Shown here: positions 1-9,160 of the stretch, piece by piece
Layout of the letters: every line of letters starts with the position of its first letter
Position numbering within the stretch: the stretch's first letter is position 1
Source of the DNA: Myxococcales bacterium
Lineage (GTDB): Bacteria; Myxococcota_A; Polyangia; Polyangiales; Houyiibacteriaceae
DNA length: 64,000 nucleotides
Reading direction: 5' to 3'
Assembly: GCA_019637115.1 (NCBI GenBank)
Contig: JAHBWH010000021.1
Span: 1 to 64,000, forward strand
The notes under the pieces: model-generated
What the model was told of the DNA's origin: nothing
Seen by the model: only the letters and a program-made list of their open reading frames with translations
Database searches by the model: none
Made by a program: the position numbers and the translations under genes

Positions 1-1356
<1,356 letters not shown>

Positions 1357-1422
1357 CTAGCACCCCGCCGCCACCGCGCCCGTGCGCTTGCGCGCCCTCC
1401 TGACGCTCCCAAACCGAAGCTC

Positions 1423-1502
1423 ATCGGGGGCTCCGCCATGCTCGCTGGCCGACCTCTTCGGATGAGCTTCGCCGGTTCATCCACGGCAACCCAGCGGGTT
1501 GG
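1423..1502. repeat. Degenerate intergenic inverted-repeat element
   Basis: An 11-bp stem (cgaagctcatc / gatgagcttcg) encloses about 36 bases and is followed by a block that, in reverse complement, matches the left arm of the 10891-11053 element (cccccaaccc then gggttgccgtggatga). It lies between guaB and pcm, which are divergently transcribed. I read it as a decayed member of the same non-coding element family. The rest of the 1246-1636 gap shows no gene. Confidence 0.5.
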
Positions 1503-1636
1503 GGGCGCCGGCGGCCCAAGAACCCGCTCCGGCCGGCGCCGCGGAGCAGGGCCGTGAGGGCAGCCCACGCGGCCGCGAACCATCGAAAGAGCGGCAGGGA
1601 CTCGCCCGTGGGAGGAGCGTGCTTAGGGTGGCGCGC

Positions 1637-2452
1637 ATGGCACGACTGACCCTCCTGGTTCTGGCGGCCTGCGGCGCCTGTGGTGGACCCCAGACGACAG
1701 ACGCTCCGACGAGCGGCTCGGCGTCTCCCCCGGCGCCGCCCTCGGCACCCGCCGAGGAAGTCTCCGAAGCAGTCCCCGCCGAATCGGCTGGGGTGGAGGA
1801 TCCCTACTTGGACACACGAGAGCGAATGGTGATGGACACGATCGAGGCCCGCGGGGTGCGCGACCCGCGGGTGCTCGCGGCGATGCGCGCGGTGCCGCGG
1901 CATCGCTTCGTCCCCGAGGACCGCGCGCCCTTCGCGTACGCGGACCGACCGCTGCAGATCGGGCACGAGCAGACGATCAGCCAGCCCTACGTGGTCGCGC
2001 TCATGACCGAGCTGGTGCTCGGCGAGGATGAGGTCGTCCGCGACGGTCGCCCGATGCGCGTGCTCGAGATCGGGACGGGCTCGGGCTACCAGGCCGCGGT
2101 GCTCGCAGCGCTCGGCGTCGAGGTCTACAGCATCGAGATCGTCGAGCCGCTCGCGCGACGCGCGACCGCCACCCTCCAGGAGCTCGGCTACCGGGTGCAC
2201 ACGCGCCACGGAGACGGCTACCGCGGATGGCCCGAGCACGCGCCCTTCGACGCAGTCCTTCTGACGGCGGCGCCCCCCGAGATCCCAGCGCCGCTGCTCG
2301 AGCAGCTCGCGGTCGGCGGCCGCCTCGTCGCGCCCGTCGGCGGCATGGGCGATCAAGAGCTCGTCGTCCTGCACAAGACGGCCGAAGGCATCCGGCGAGA
2401 GCGGGTCGGCGGCGTGCGCTTCGTGCCGATGACCGGCGAAGCGCAGAACTGA
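1637..2452 (+). CDS. pcm: Protein-L-isoaspartate O-methyltransferase, predicted lipoprotein
   Basis: Transfers methyl from S-adenosylmethionine to isoaspartyl residues of damaged proteins. Family hallmarks are clear: [20 protein letters not shown]-binding motif [17 protein letters not shown] (about residue 150), and a C-terminal GGRLVAPVG. Unlike the cytosolic enzyme it begins with a hydrophobic segment ending in a lipobox (LLVLAAC, Cys 12) and a 35-residue Pro/Ser/Ala linker. The product (271 aa) is therefore probably exported and membrane anchored. I chose ATG 1637 because it gives a proper signal sequence; GTG 1628 is a near alternative. Exported PIMT-like lipoproteins are an inference from the signal; the enzymatic assignment is firm. 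Confidence 0.88.
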   Translation: MARLTLLVLAACGACGGPQTTDAPTSGSASPPAPPSAPAEEVSEAVPAESAGVEDPYLDTRERMVMDTIEARGVRDPRVLAAMRAVPRHRFVPEDRAPFAYADRPLQIGHEQTISQPYVVALMTELVLGEDEVVRDGRPMRVLEIGTGSGYQAAVLAALGVEVYSIEIVEPLARRATATLQELGYRVHTRHGDGYRGWPEHAPFDAVLLTAAPPEIPAPLLEQLAVGGRLVAPVGGMGDQELVVLHKTAEGIRRERVGGVRFVPMTGEAQN

Positions 2453-2629
2453 CGGACCCACGACCTCGTCGCCGCGCCCGTCGGCACCTCGGAGGAAGAC
2501 GTCGCCACGCTTCCTCGGCCGTGAACACCCCCGAGGTGCTGTCGATGTTGCCGAGCGTCGCGCGCTCGACGCTCCAGAACGCAGGCACGCTCGCGCTCGT
2601 GCCGTCGACCCCCTCCGCTCGAAGGCGGC

Positions 2630-2842
2630 TCAGGCGCTCGCGTCGTAGCCGGCTTCGTCCACGGCACGGAGGAGCGCGTCCACGGTTACGCGCGTCGCGT
2701 CGTGGGCCACTGTCGCCTCGCCCGCCTCGAGCGAGACCGTGACCTCGGTCACGCCCTCGACGCCGCGCAGCGCGCGCTCGACGCGCCCGACGCAATGCCC
2801 GCAGCTCATCCCCTCGACCCGAAGCTTCGTCGTCTGGCTCAT
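2630..2842 (-). CDS. CopZ-like heavy-metal-associated (HMA) domain copper chaperone
   Basis: A 70-residue single-domain HMA protein. It has the metal-binding GMSCGHC motif at residues 11-17 and ends in GYDASA, the usual end of the beta-alpha-beta-beta-alpha-beta fold. Proteins of this size carry Cu(I) in the cytosol to P-type ATPases. It is transcribed divergently from copA, with 228 bp between the two starts, which supports the copper role. ATG 2842 is preceded by a GGGAG-type site. The nearby 2453-2629 stretch holds no recognisable gene. Confidence 0.88.
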   Translation of the reverse strand: MSQTTKLRVEGMSCGHCVGRVERALRGVEGVTEVTVSLEAGEATVAHDATRVTVDALLRAVDEAGYDASA

Positions 2843-2900
2843 CTCGGCGCTCCCATCGTCACGTTGCGGTCCGCCGCGCGACCGATCACGTGTAGCCCAC

Positions 2901-3056
2901 CGCCGCGGAACGCGGCAAGACGACACCGCCGCGGAGCGCGGCAAGACGACACCGCCGCGGAACGCTGCAAGACGACACCGCCGCGGAGCGCGGCAAGACG
3001 ACACCGCCGCGGAGCGCGGCAAGACGACACCGCCGCGGAGCGCGGCAAGACGACAC
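2901..3056. repeat. Six tandem 26-bp direct repeats between copZ and copA
   Basis: Six head-to-tail copies of a 26-bp unit (begins cgccgcgg, ends aagacgacac) fill most of the shared upstream region of the divergent copper genes; a partial copy runs into the copA start. Copies differ only at one or two positions (a/g at unit position 10, one t). The array is contiguous with no spacers, so it is not a CRISPR. It could be a minisatellite or a multi-copy regulator site. Confidence 0.92.
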
Positions 3057-3070
3057 ACCGCCACGACACC

Positions 3071-5602
3071 ATGTCCACGCCCACCCCGTCCGCCACGGCC
3101 GGGCTCGCCGAGCCCACCGGGCCCACGCTCGAGCTCCCGGTCGAAGGCATGACCTGCGCCGCGTGCGTGCGACACGTGGCGCGCGCGCTCGACCGGGTGC
3201 CCGGCGTGAAGCAGGCCGAGGTGAACCTCGTCACCGCGCGCGCGCGTGTCGTGCTCGACACGGGAGCCACGCTCGACCGCGACGCGCTGGCGCGCGCCGT
3301 CGAGGCCGCCGGCTATTCGGTGCCCGCGCCGCGGGAGACCGAGCTCTCGCTCGACGTGCGCGGGATGACCTGCGCGACCTGCGAGGGTCGCGTCGCCAAG
3401 GCGCTACGCGCGGTCGACGGCGTGCTCGACGCCTCGGTCAACCTCGCGAGCGAGCGCGCCACGCTGCGCGTGCGCGACGACGTCCCGGCGGAGGCGCTGA
3501 TCGCCGCCGTCGAGGCCGCCGGCTACGAGGCGACGCTCGCCTCACGCGGCAGCACCAGCCGCGCCGCCGCGCTCGCCGAGGCCGAGGCGCGCGAGGACCG
3601 CACGAACCGCCGCGACCTCGCGCTCGCCGCGGCCCTGACGGCGCCGCTGCTCGTGATCGCGATGAGCCACGGCGCCCTCCCTGGTGCGGACGGCCCCGCG
3701 GCGCGCTGGGCGCAGCTCTTCCTCGCCACCCCCGTCATCTTCGGCGCGGGGCGCCGCTTCTTCGCGCAGGCCGCGACGGCGCTGCGCCACGGCACGGCGA
3801 ACATGAGCACGCTCGTCGCGCTCGGCTCCTTCGCGGCCTTCGCCTACTCCCTCGTGGCGCTCGTCGCCCCGGGCGCCTTCCGCCACGGAGAGCACGTCGA
3901 GCCGCACCTCTATTTCGAGGCCGGCGCCGCGATCGTCACCTTCGTCCTCCTCGGCAAGCTCCTCGAGGCGCGCGCGCGTCGGCGCCTCTCGGACGCCGTG
4001 CGCGGCCTCGTCGGCCTCGTACCCGAGCACGCGCACCGCCTCGCGACGGGCTCGGGCGACGTCTTCGAGGAGGTGCCGGTGGAGCAGCTGCGCGTCGGGG
4101 ACCTCGTGCTCGTCCGCCCCGGCGAACGCGTGCCGAGCGACGGCGTCGTCGAAGATGGCCGGGGCGCGCTCGACGAGTCGATGCTCACGGGCGAGAGCTT
4201 GCCCGTCGACAAGGCGCCCGGCGATCCTCTCTACGGCGGCACGCTGAACCAGAGCGGCGCGCTGCGGGCGCGCGTCACCGCCACCGGCGAGGGGACCGCG
4301 CTCGCGCGCATCGTCGACGCGGTCGAGCGCGCCCAGGGCTCGCGCGCGCCCATCGCGCGCCTCGCCGACGTCGTCAGCGCCTACTTCGTCCCGATCGTCG
4401 TGGGCATCGCGCTCGTCACGCTCGCGACGTGGCTGCTCGTCGACCCGGGCGACGTCTCCACCGCCGTCGAGCGCTTCGTGGCGGTGCTGGTCATCGCGTG
4501 TCCTTGTGCGCTCGGGCTCGCCACGCCCGCCGCGGTCGCCGTCGGCACGGGCCGCGGCGCCGAGCTCGGCGTGCTCGTGAAGGGCGGGGCCGCGCTCGAG
4601 ACCATCAGCCGCGTCGACACGGTGCTCTTCGACAAGACCGGCACGCTGACCCGTGGCCAGCCGGAGCTCACCGACGTCGTGCTCGCGGCTGGGGCCGAGG
4701 GAGAGCGCCAGCTCCTCGCCGACGTCGCGGCTGTGGAGCGGCTGAGCGAGCATCCGCTCGCGCGCGCGCTCGTACGGGGCGCCGAGGCGCGCGGGGCGCC
4801 GCGCCGCGAGGCCCGCGGCTTCACCGCTACGGTGGGCGCGGGGGCCCGCGCGGAGGTCGAGGGCCGCGCGGTCTTCATCGGCACGGCCGCGTACCTCGCG
4901 GCGGCCGGCGTCTCCACTGAGCCGCTCGAGGCCGACGCCGACCGGCTCGCGCGCCTCGGCCGCACGCCCTCGTTCGTCGCGGTGGGCGAGAGCTCCTCGG
5001 CGATGACGCTCGTCGGCCTCGTCGCGCTCGCCGACACCGCGACGGATGAAGCGCGCGACGTCGTCGCCGAGCTGCGGGCGCTCGGCGTCGAGGTCGCCAT
5101 GGTCACGGGCGACCGGCGGGCCACGGCCGAAGCCGTGGCCCGCGAGCTGGGCATCGACCGCGTGCACGCCGAGGTCCGGCCCGAGGGCAAAGCCGAGGTC
5201 GTGGCCGAGGAGCGGGCCCGAGGCCGCGTCGTGGCGATGGTCGGCGACGGCCTCAACGACGCGCCCGCCCTCGCCGCCGCGCACGTCGGCGTCGCGGTCG
5301 GCGACGCCACCGACGTCGCCGCAGCCGCCGCCGACGTCGCGTTGCTGCAGGGCGGCATCGCGCGCCTGCCGCTCGCGCTGCGCCTCGGGCGCCGCACCCT
5401 CTCCGTCATCCGCCAGAACCTCTTCTGGGCCTTCGTCTACAACCTCGTCGGCCTCCCCCTCGCCGCGGGGCTCTTCTACCCCTTCACGGGCTGGCAGCTC
5501 TCTCCCCTCTTCGCGAGCGCCGCGATGAGCCTCTCGAGCGTCAGCGTGCTGCTCAGCTCGCTGCGCCTGCGGCGCTTCGGCCGCCCCGCGCGTCGAGGCT
5601 GA
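3071..5602 (+). CDS. copA: Cu(I)-translocating P1B-type ATPase
   Basis: Exports cytosolic copper across the inner membrane using ATP. The 843-residue product has two N-terminal HMA domains (GMTCAAC near 26, GMTCATC near 98), eight predicted membrane helices, and TGES in the actuator domain (about 375). The metal-site motif ACPCALG lies in helix 6 (about 475), the phosphorylation motif DKTGT is near 520 and GDGLNDAP near 723. ATG 3071 is chosen because it starts just before the first HMA domain and immediately after the repeat array; the frame is open upstream but reads through repeats. It is paired with the divergent CopZ-like chaperone. All catalytic motifs are intact. A CueR-type operator is not visible. 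Confidence 0.96.
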   Translation: MSTPTPSATAGLAEPTGPTLELPVEGMTCAACVRHVARALDRVPGVKQAEVNLVTARARVVLDTGATLDRDALARAVEAAGYSVPAPRETELSLDVRGMTCATCEGRVAKALRAVDGVLDASVNLASERATLRVRDDVPAEALIAAVEAAGYEATLASRGSTSRAAALAEAEAREDRTNRRDLALAAALTAPLLVIAMSHGALPGADGPAARWAQLFLATPVIFGAGRRFFAQAATALRHGTANMSTLVALGSFAAFAYSLVALVAPGAFRHGEHVEPHLYFEAGAAIVTFVLLGKLLEARARRRLSDAVRGLVGLVPEHAHRLATGSGDVFEEVPVEQLRVGDLVLVRPGERVPSDGVVEDGRGALDESMLTGESLPVDKAPGDPLYGGTLNQSGALRARVTATGEGTALARIVDAVERAQGSRAPIARLADVVSAYFVPIVVGIALVTLATWLLVDPGDVSTAVERFVAVLVIACPCALGLATPAAVAVGTGRGAELGVLVKGGAALETISRVDTVLFDKTGTLTRGQPELTDVVLAAGAEGERQLLADVAAVERLSEHPLARALVRGAEARGAPRREARGFTATVGAGARAEVEGRAVFIGTAAYLAAAGVSTEPLEADADRLARLGRTPSFVAVGESSSAMTLVGLVALADTATDEARDVVAELRALGVEVAMVTGDRRATAEAVARELGIDRVHAEVRPEGKAEVVAEERARGRVVAMVGDGLNDAPALAAAHVGVAVGDATDVAAAAADVALLQGGIARLPLALRLGRRTLSVIRQNLFWAFVYNLVGLPLAAGLFYPFTGWQLSPLFASAAMSLSSVSVLLSSLRLRRFGRPARRG

Positions 5603-5728
5603 GGCCCTACGTCGATCGCGAGGGTGCCCGGCCGCCCTGACGACGCTCGGTCGTCGGTAGCGAGCGCTCACCTGCCGCGAGGGCGGTCACCTCGCGGCGG
5701 ATCCGCGCGTCCCCTACACTCCGCCGCC

Positions 5729-6883
5729 ATGTCCCGGTGGTATGTCGTCTCGCTCCTCTCCATGGCCCTCGCCTGTGGCGATGATGACGCGCCCGGCTTC
5801 GACGCCGGGCCCGACGCGGAGCGCGACGCGGCCCCCTCGGACGCGGGGCGCGACGCGGCCCCCTCGGACGCGGGCTTCGACGCGGGCGACCCCGACGACG
5901 CCTCGACGGATGGGGGCGCGGACGCCGCGGTCGACGCAGGCGACGCGCCCTGCGAGGGACCGCCGGGCCTCTACGCCGAGGGCTCGTGCGACGAGCTCGC
6001 GCCTGGGGTCCGACCCTTCCGTCCACGCTTCGAGCTCTTCTCGGACGGCGCCGACAAGGAGCGCTTCGTGTACCTCCCGCCGGGCGCGCAGATCGACACG
6101 AGCGATCCGGATCGGTGGGGGCTCCCCACGGGGACCCGCCTGTACAAGACCTTCGCCGCCGAGGGTCGACGGCTCGAGACCCGTCTGCTCGAGAAGGTCG
6201 GCGAGGCCCGGGGCACCGCGAGCTGGCGGATGGTCTCCTTCGCCTGGAGCGAGGACCAGCGGAGCGTGCGCGAGGTCGGCGCCTTCGGAGAGCAGAACGT
6301 GCTCGGCACCGAGCACGACATCCCGACGCGCGCCGAGTGCATTCGCTGCCACTCGATCGCCCAAGACGACGCGGCCGACGGCTTCACGGCGCTGCAGCTC
6401 CACCACGACGGCGAAGGCGTGACGTTGGTGACGCTGCTCGACGAGGGGTGGCTGAGCGAAGCGCTCGATCCCGCGGACGTCGTGGTGCCGGGCGACGACC
6501 TCGCCGTGGAGGCGCTCGGCTACCTGCACGCGAACTGCGGGAGCTGTCATGGCGGGCCCACCCCAGAGCACGGTCTCGATCTCTGGATCCCGATCGGCGT
6601 GACGAGCGTGGTCGAGACGCCGTCGTGGATCACCGCGGTCTGCTCCTGCTCGGTGTGGTCGGGCACGACGGCGGAGGGCGATCCCGTGAACCTCCGCGTC
6701 GCGCCGGGCGATCCGGCGCACAGCGTCTTCACGCTCCGGATGGGCAGCCGCGTCCCGACCGATCAGATGCCGCCGATCGGCACCGAGCGCGTCGACGTCG
6801 AGGGGTTGGCGCTCGTCTCGGCTTGGATCGCCTCGCTCGCCGCGGACGCGAACGGCTGCCCGCACGGCTGCCCCTTCCCCTGA
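5729..6883 (+). CDS. Lipoprotein with two c-type haem-binding motifs
   Basis: A 384-aa exported protein. It opens with a short hydrophobic signal and lipobox (SMALACG), then an Asp/Ala/Gly/Pro-rich linker of repeated DAG units (about residues 20-75). Two CxxCH motifs, CIRCH (about 204) and CGSCH (about 270), indicate covalent haem attachment in the periplasm. The body resembles di-haem cytochrome-like proteins of marine and soil proteobacteria, but I do not recognise a named family. It stands alone between copA and a tandem hexamer tract, and the two genes that follow it also encode CxxCH lipoproteins on the other strand. The role is unknown; electron transfer is inferred from the haem sites only. 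Confidence 0.78.
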   Translation: MSRWYVVSLLSMALACGDDDAPGFDAGPDAERDAAPSDAGRDAAPSDAGFDAGDPDDASTDGGADAAVDAGDAPCEGPPGLYAEGSCDELAPGVRPFRPRFELFSDGADKERFVYLPPGAQIDTSDPDRWGLPTGTRLYKTFAAEGRRLETRLLEKVGEARGTASWRMVSFAWSEDQRSVREVGAFGEQNVLGTEHDIPTRAECIRCHSIAQDDAADGFTALQLHHDGEGVTLVTLLDEGWLSEALDPADVVVPGDDLAVEALGYLHANCGSCHGGPTPEHGLDLWIPIGVTSVVETPSWITAVCSCSVWSGTTAEGDPVNLRVAPGDPAHSVFTLRMGSRVPTDQMPPIGTERVDVEGLALVSAWIASLAADANGCPHGCPFP

Positions 6884-6957
6884 TCGACGCGCTCAGCACG
6901 TGGGCGCCCGCACGCGAGCGGACGCCAGACGGCCGAGGCTGGGGCGGCGGTCGCGTG

Positions 6958-7085
6958 ACACTGGCACGGTCGCGGGCACGGGCACGAGCACGGTCGCGAG
7001 CGTGGGCGCGGGCATGGGCACGGTCGCGGGCATGGGCATGGGCATGGGCATGGGCACGGGCATGGGCACGGGCACGGGCACAGGG
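6958..7085. repeat. Hexanucleotide tandem tract (gggcac / gggcat)
   Basis: About 20 units of a 6-bp repeat alternating gggcac, gggcat and near variants, in the space between two convergent haem lipoprotein genes. The tract reads in all frames without a plausible gene. It is one of several hexamer or minisatellite arrays in the window. Confidence 0.85.
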
Positions 7086-7133
7086 GCGGCCGCTGAGACG
7101 ACCGCGGACGCCACCACGGCCGCGGCCGATCTC

Positions 7134-9014
7134 TCAGCGGAGCCCGAGCGCGGCGTCGGTCGCGACGACGTACTCTGGCACGCTCCCCGTCCCGCCGACG
7201 CGGACCAGGTAGTAGATCCAGCCATCGGAGCGGAAGCTCGGGAAGAGCGCGCGCTGGCCCGGCTGGACGTTCGTGATGCGCGTCCGAGCGCCCGTCGCGA
7301 CGTCGACGAGGTAGACGTTCGATACCCCGCGGTAGGGCGCGAACGCCGGGTCATCCGGCCCCGTGAAGCCGAGCTCCACGGCGTCCTCGTCGCTGGCGCG
7401 GTGGTGCGTGACGATCCAGCGATCGTCGAGCGACATCGCCGCCTTGCCGCCGGGCACGCAGTAGCGCGCGACCTCGGGGAGCGCGATGTTCGTCACCTCG
7501 CCGCCCGCGATTCGGGTGATGTCGATGCGGCGGAGCACGAAGCCGAGCGGCGCGCCCTCGGCGTCGGCGAGCTGGGTGACCATGAGCCGCATCGTCGGCG
7601 AGATCACCGCGTTACCCTCCCAGGGTGTCGAGATCTCATAGGAGCCCGCGAGGTCGAAGCCCGCCGCCGTGTTCGAGAGACGATAGAGCGTGACCGACGC
7701 CGTCGGGCTGACGAAGACATCGGGGTCGCGCAGCGACTCGCCCGTGTCGCCGCTCCACAAGCTCGTGACCACCCAATGGTCCGCCCCGTCGAGTGAGGAG
7801 CCGACGTGTTGGTAGAGCGCGATCCCGCCGGTGCGCGAGCAGCCCTCCTCGCGGAAGTCGATGAAGGTCGGCGAGCCCGTCGTGAGCACGTTCTGCATGC
7901 AGACCGCCGGCCCGCGAGAGGTGCCCTGGAACATGAAGCCGCTTCCGTCGGGGAAGAAGCCCGGGTCGTACGCAGCCTGCGCGCCGATCACGACGGCGCG
8001 CTGCAGGTCGATGATCGACGCCCCCGCGCCTTCGTGGTTGCCGCCATGGGCGACGAAGCGCCCGTCCGCCGAGGTCTTCGTCCAGTAGCTGCTCCGGTAG
8101 GGCACCTCGAAGAGCGCGCGGTGCTGCGCGCCCGCGGGGAGCCCGAGCTCGGCTCCGAGGGGCGTCTCGGCCACGAGCGGGTAGGCCGAGAGGCAATCGG
8201 TCGGGCTCGCCGCGCCGGCGCAGCCTTGCATCAGGAGCGCCGCCTCGCGGTTGCGCGCCGACCACCCGCTCCGCTCGCCCTCCTCGACGAGCCGTGTCAC
8301 GGAGGCGTCGACGTAAGGGGTGCACTCCCCCGGCCCGTCGAGCGCAGGGAGCACGTTCTCCACCCGCGGGGTGCCGCGCAAGAACCACTCGGTGAGCAGG
8401 TCGAACTCCGCCTGCGTGAACGAGGGGTGGTCTTCGGGCGGCTGCCGGACGCGGGCGCGGAAGCGCTCGTAGGGCTCCTCCCACTCGGCGCCGAACGCGC
8501 GCCGGAAGACGAAGCCGAACCACTCGAAGTCGGCCCCCGTCGCGAAGACGCCGAGGTTCGCCGTGCGGAAGACCCCCGGGCTCTCTTCGAAGCAAGAGAC
8601 GATGGCGCGCGCGGCCTCCGCCGTCTCCACCTCGAGGTCCGCGAAGCACTCGCGCCACGCGAGGTCGCTGAGGTCCCAGAAGTGACGGATGTTCTGGCGA
8701 GTGATCGCGTGGCACGTGCTGCAGCTCTCGGAGCCGCCTGCCTCTGGCGCCCCCATGAGGCGCAGCGCGGCCGTGGCGAGCTCGCCGTCGGGCAGGTCGA
8801 CGGCGTTGCGGAAGATCGGCGTGGGCTCGGGCCCGGCGTCGAAGCCCGCGTCGAAGCCCGCGTCCGAGCCGGCGTCGAAGCCTGCGTCGCGGCCCGCGTC
8901 CTCTCCTCCCGCGTCGCCCTCCCCCGCGTCCGGCGCGGGTCGGTCGTCATCACCGCAGGCGCCGAGCGCGAGCAGACACAGACCCATCCAACGAAGCCAT
9001 GCACGCGCGCTCAT
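7134..9014 (-). CDS. Lipoprotein with one c-type haem motif and C-terminal beta-propeller-like region
   Basis: 626 aa. ATG 9014 is preferred over 9026 because GGAGG lies five bases before it. A lipobox (LALGACG) is followed by an Asp/Ala/Gly linker with repeated DAGFDAG units (to about residue 60) and CSTCH near residue 97. The C-terminal half has repeated strand patterns (DGRFVAHGG, SPTMRLMVTQ, SLDDRWIVTHH, NVYLVDVATGARTRIT, FPSFRSDGWIYYLV) typical of TolB/WD40-like propellers. Probably a periplasmic haem protein that also binds a partner. It lies in the same orientation as the next haem lipoprotein gene (9161-10885), separated by the conserved 3' element. Function unknown. Confidence 0.78.
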   Translation of the reverse strand: MSARAWLRWMGLCLLALGACGDDDRPAPDAGEGDAGGEDAGRDAGFDAGSDAGFDAGFDAGPEPTPIFRNAVDLPDGELATAALRLMGAPEAGGSESCSTCHAITRQNIRHFWDLSDLAWRECFADLEVETAEAARAIVSCFEESPGVFRTANLGVFATGADFEWFGFVFRRAFGAEWEEPYERFRARVRQPPEDHPSFTQAEFDLLTEWFLRGTPRVENVLPALDGPGECTPYVDASVTRLVEEGERSGWSARNREAALLMQGCAGAASPTDCLSAYPLVAETPLGAELGLPAGAQHRALFEVPYRSSYWTKTSADGRFVAHGGNHEGAGASIIDLQRAVVIGAQAAYDPGFFPDGSGFMFQGTSRGPAVCMQNVLTTGSPTFIDFREEGCSRTGGIALYQHVGSSLDGADHWVVTSLWSGDTGESLRDPDVFVSPTASVTLYRLSNTAAGFDLAGSYEISTPWEGNAVISPTMRLMVTQLADAEGAPLGFVLRRIDITRIAGGEVTNIALPEVARYCVPGGKAAMSLDDRWIVTHHRASDEDAVELGFTGPDDPAFAPYRGVSNVYLVDVATGARTRITNVQPGQRALFPSFRSDGWIYYLVRVGGTGSVPEYVVATDAALGLR

Positions 9015-9029
9015 CGATGCCTCCATTCA

Positions 9030-9160
9030 GCCTTCTGTGAGGGGCTGTCGCCAGGTCGCCAGCCCCTCCCCCACGGGGCCCCCCTCCCACGAGCCTACGC
9101 TCGCTTCGCTCGCTGCGCGCCGTCCGGTAGGGCGGCTTGCGAAATCGGTGGAGCTTCTTT
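9030..9160 (-). repeat. Conserved post-stop element, copy 1
   Basis: Starts exactly at the stop codon of the 9161-10885 gene and extends about 130 bases downstream of it. It contains an imperfect palindrome of the cgctcgcttcgctcgc type, a ccgtccggtagggcgg stem and a G/C-rich hairpin (ggggctgtcgcc... ggcgacagcccc type). The same block follows the genes ending at 15335, 25039, 37401 and 55083, in the same orientation relative to the gene. Probably a transcription terminator or 3' UTR element. Confidence 0.75.

Noticed and set aside
2901-3056. Possible CRISPR array (six identical 26-bp repeats)
   Set aside because: The copies are contiguous with no spacers, and no cas genes are near; it is a tandem minisatellite or operator array.
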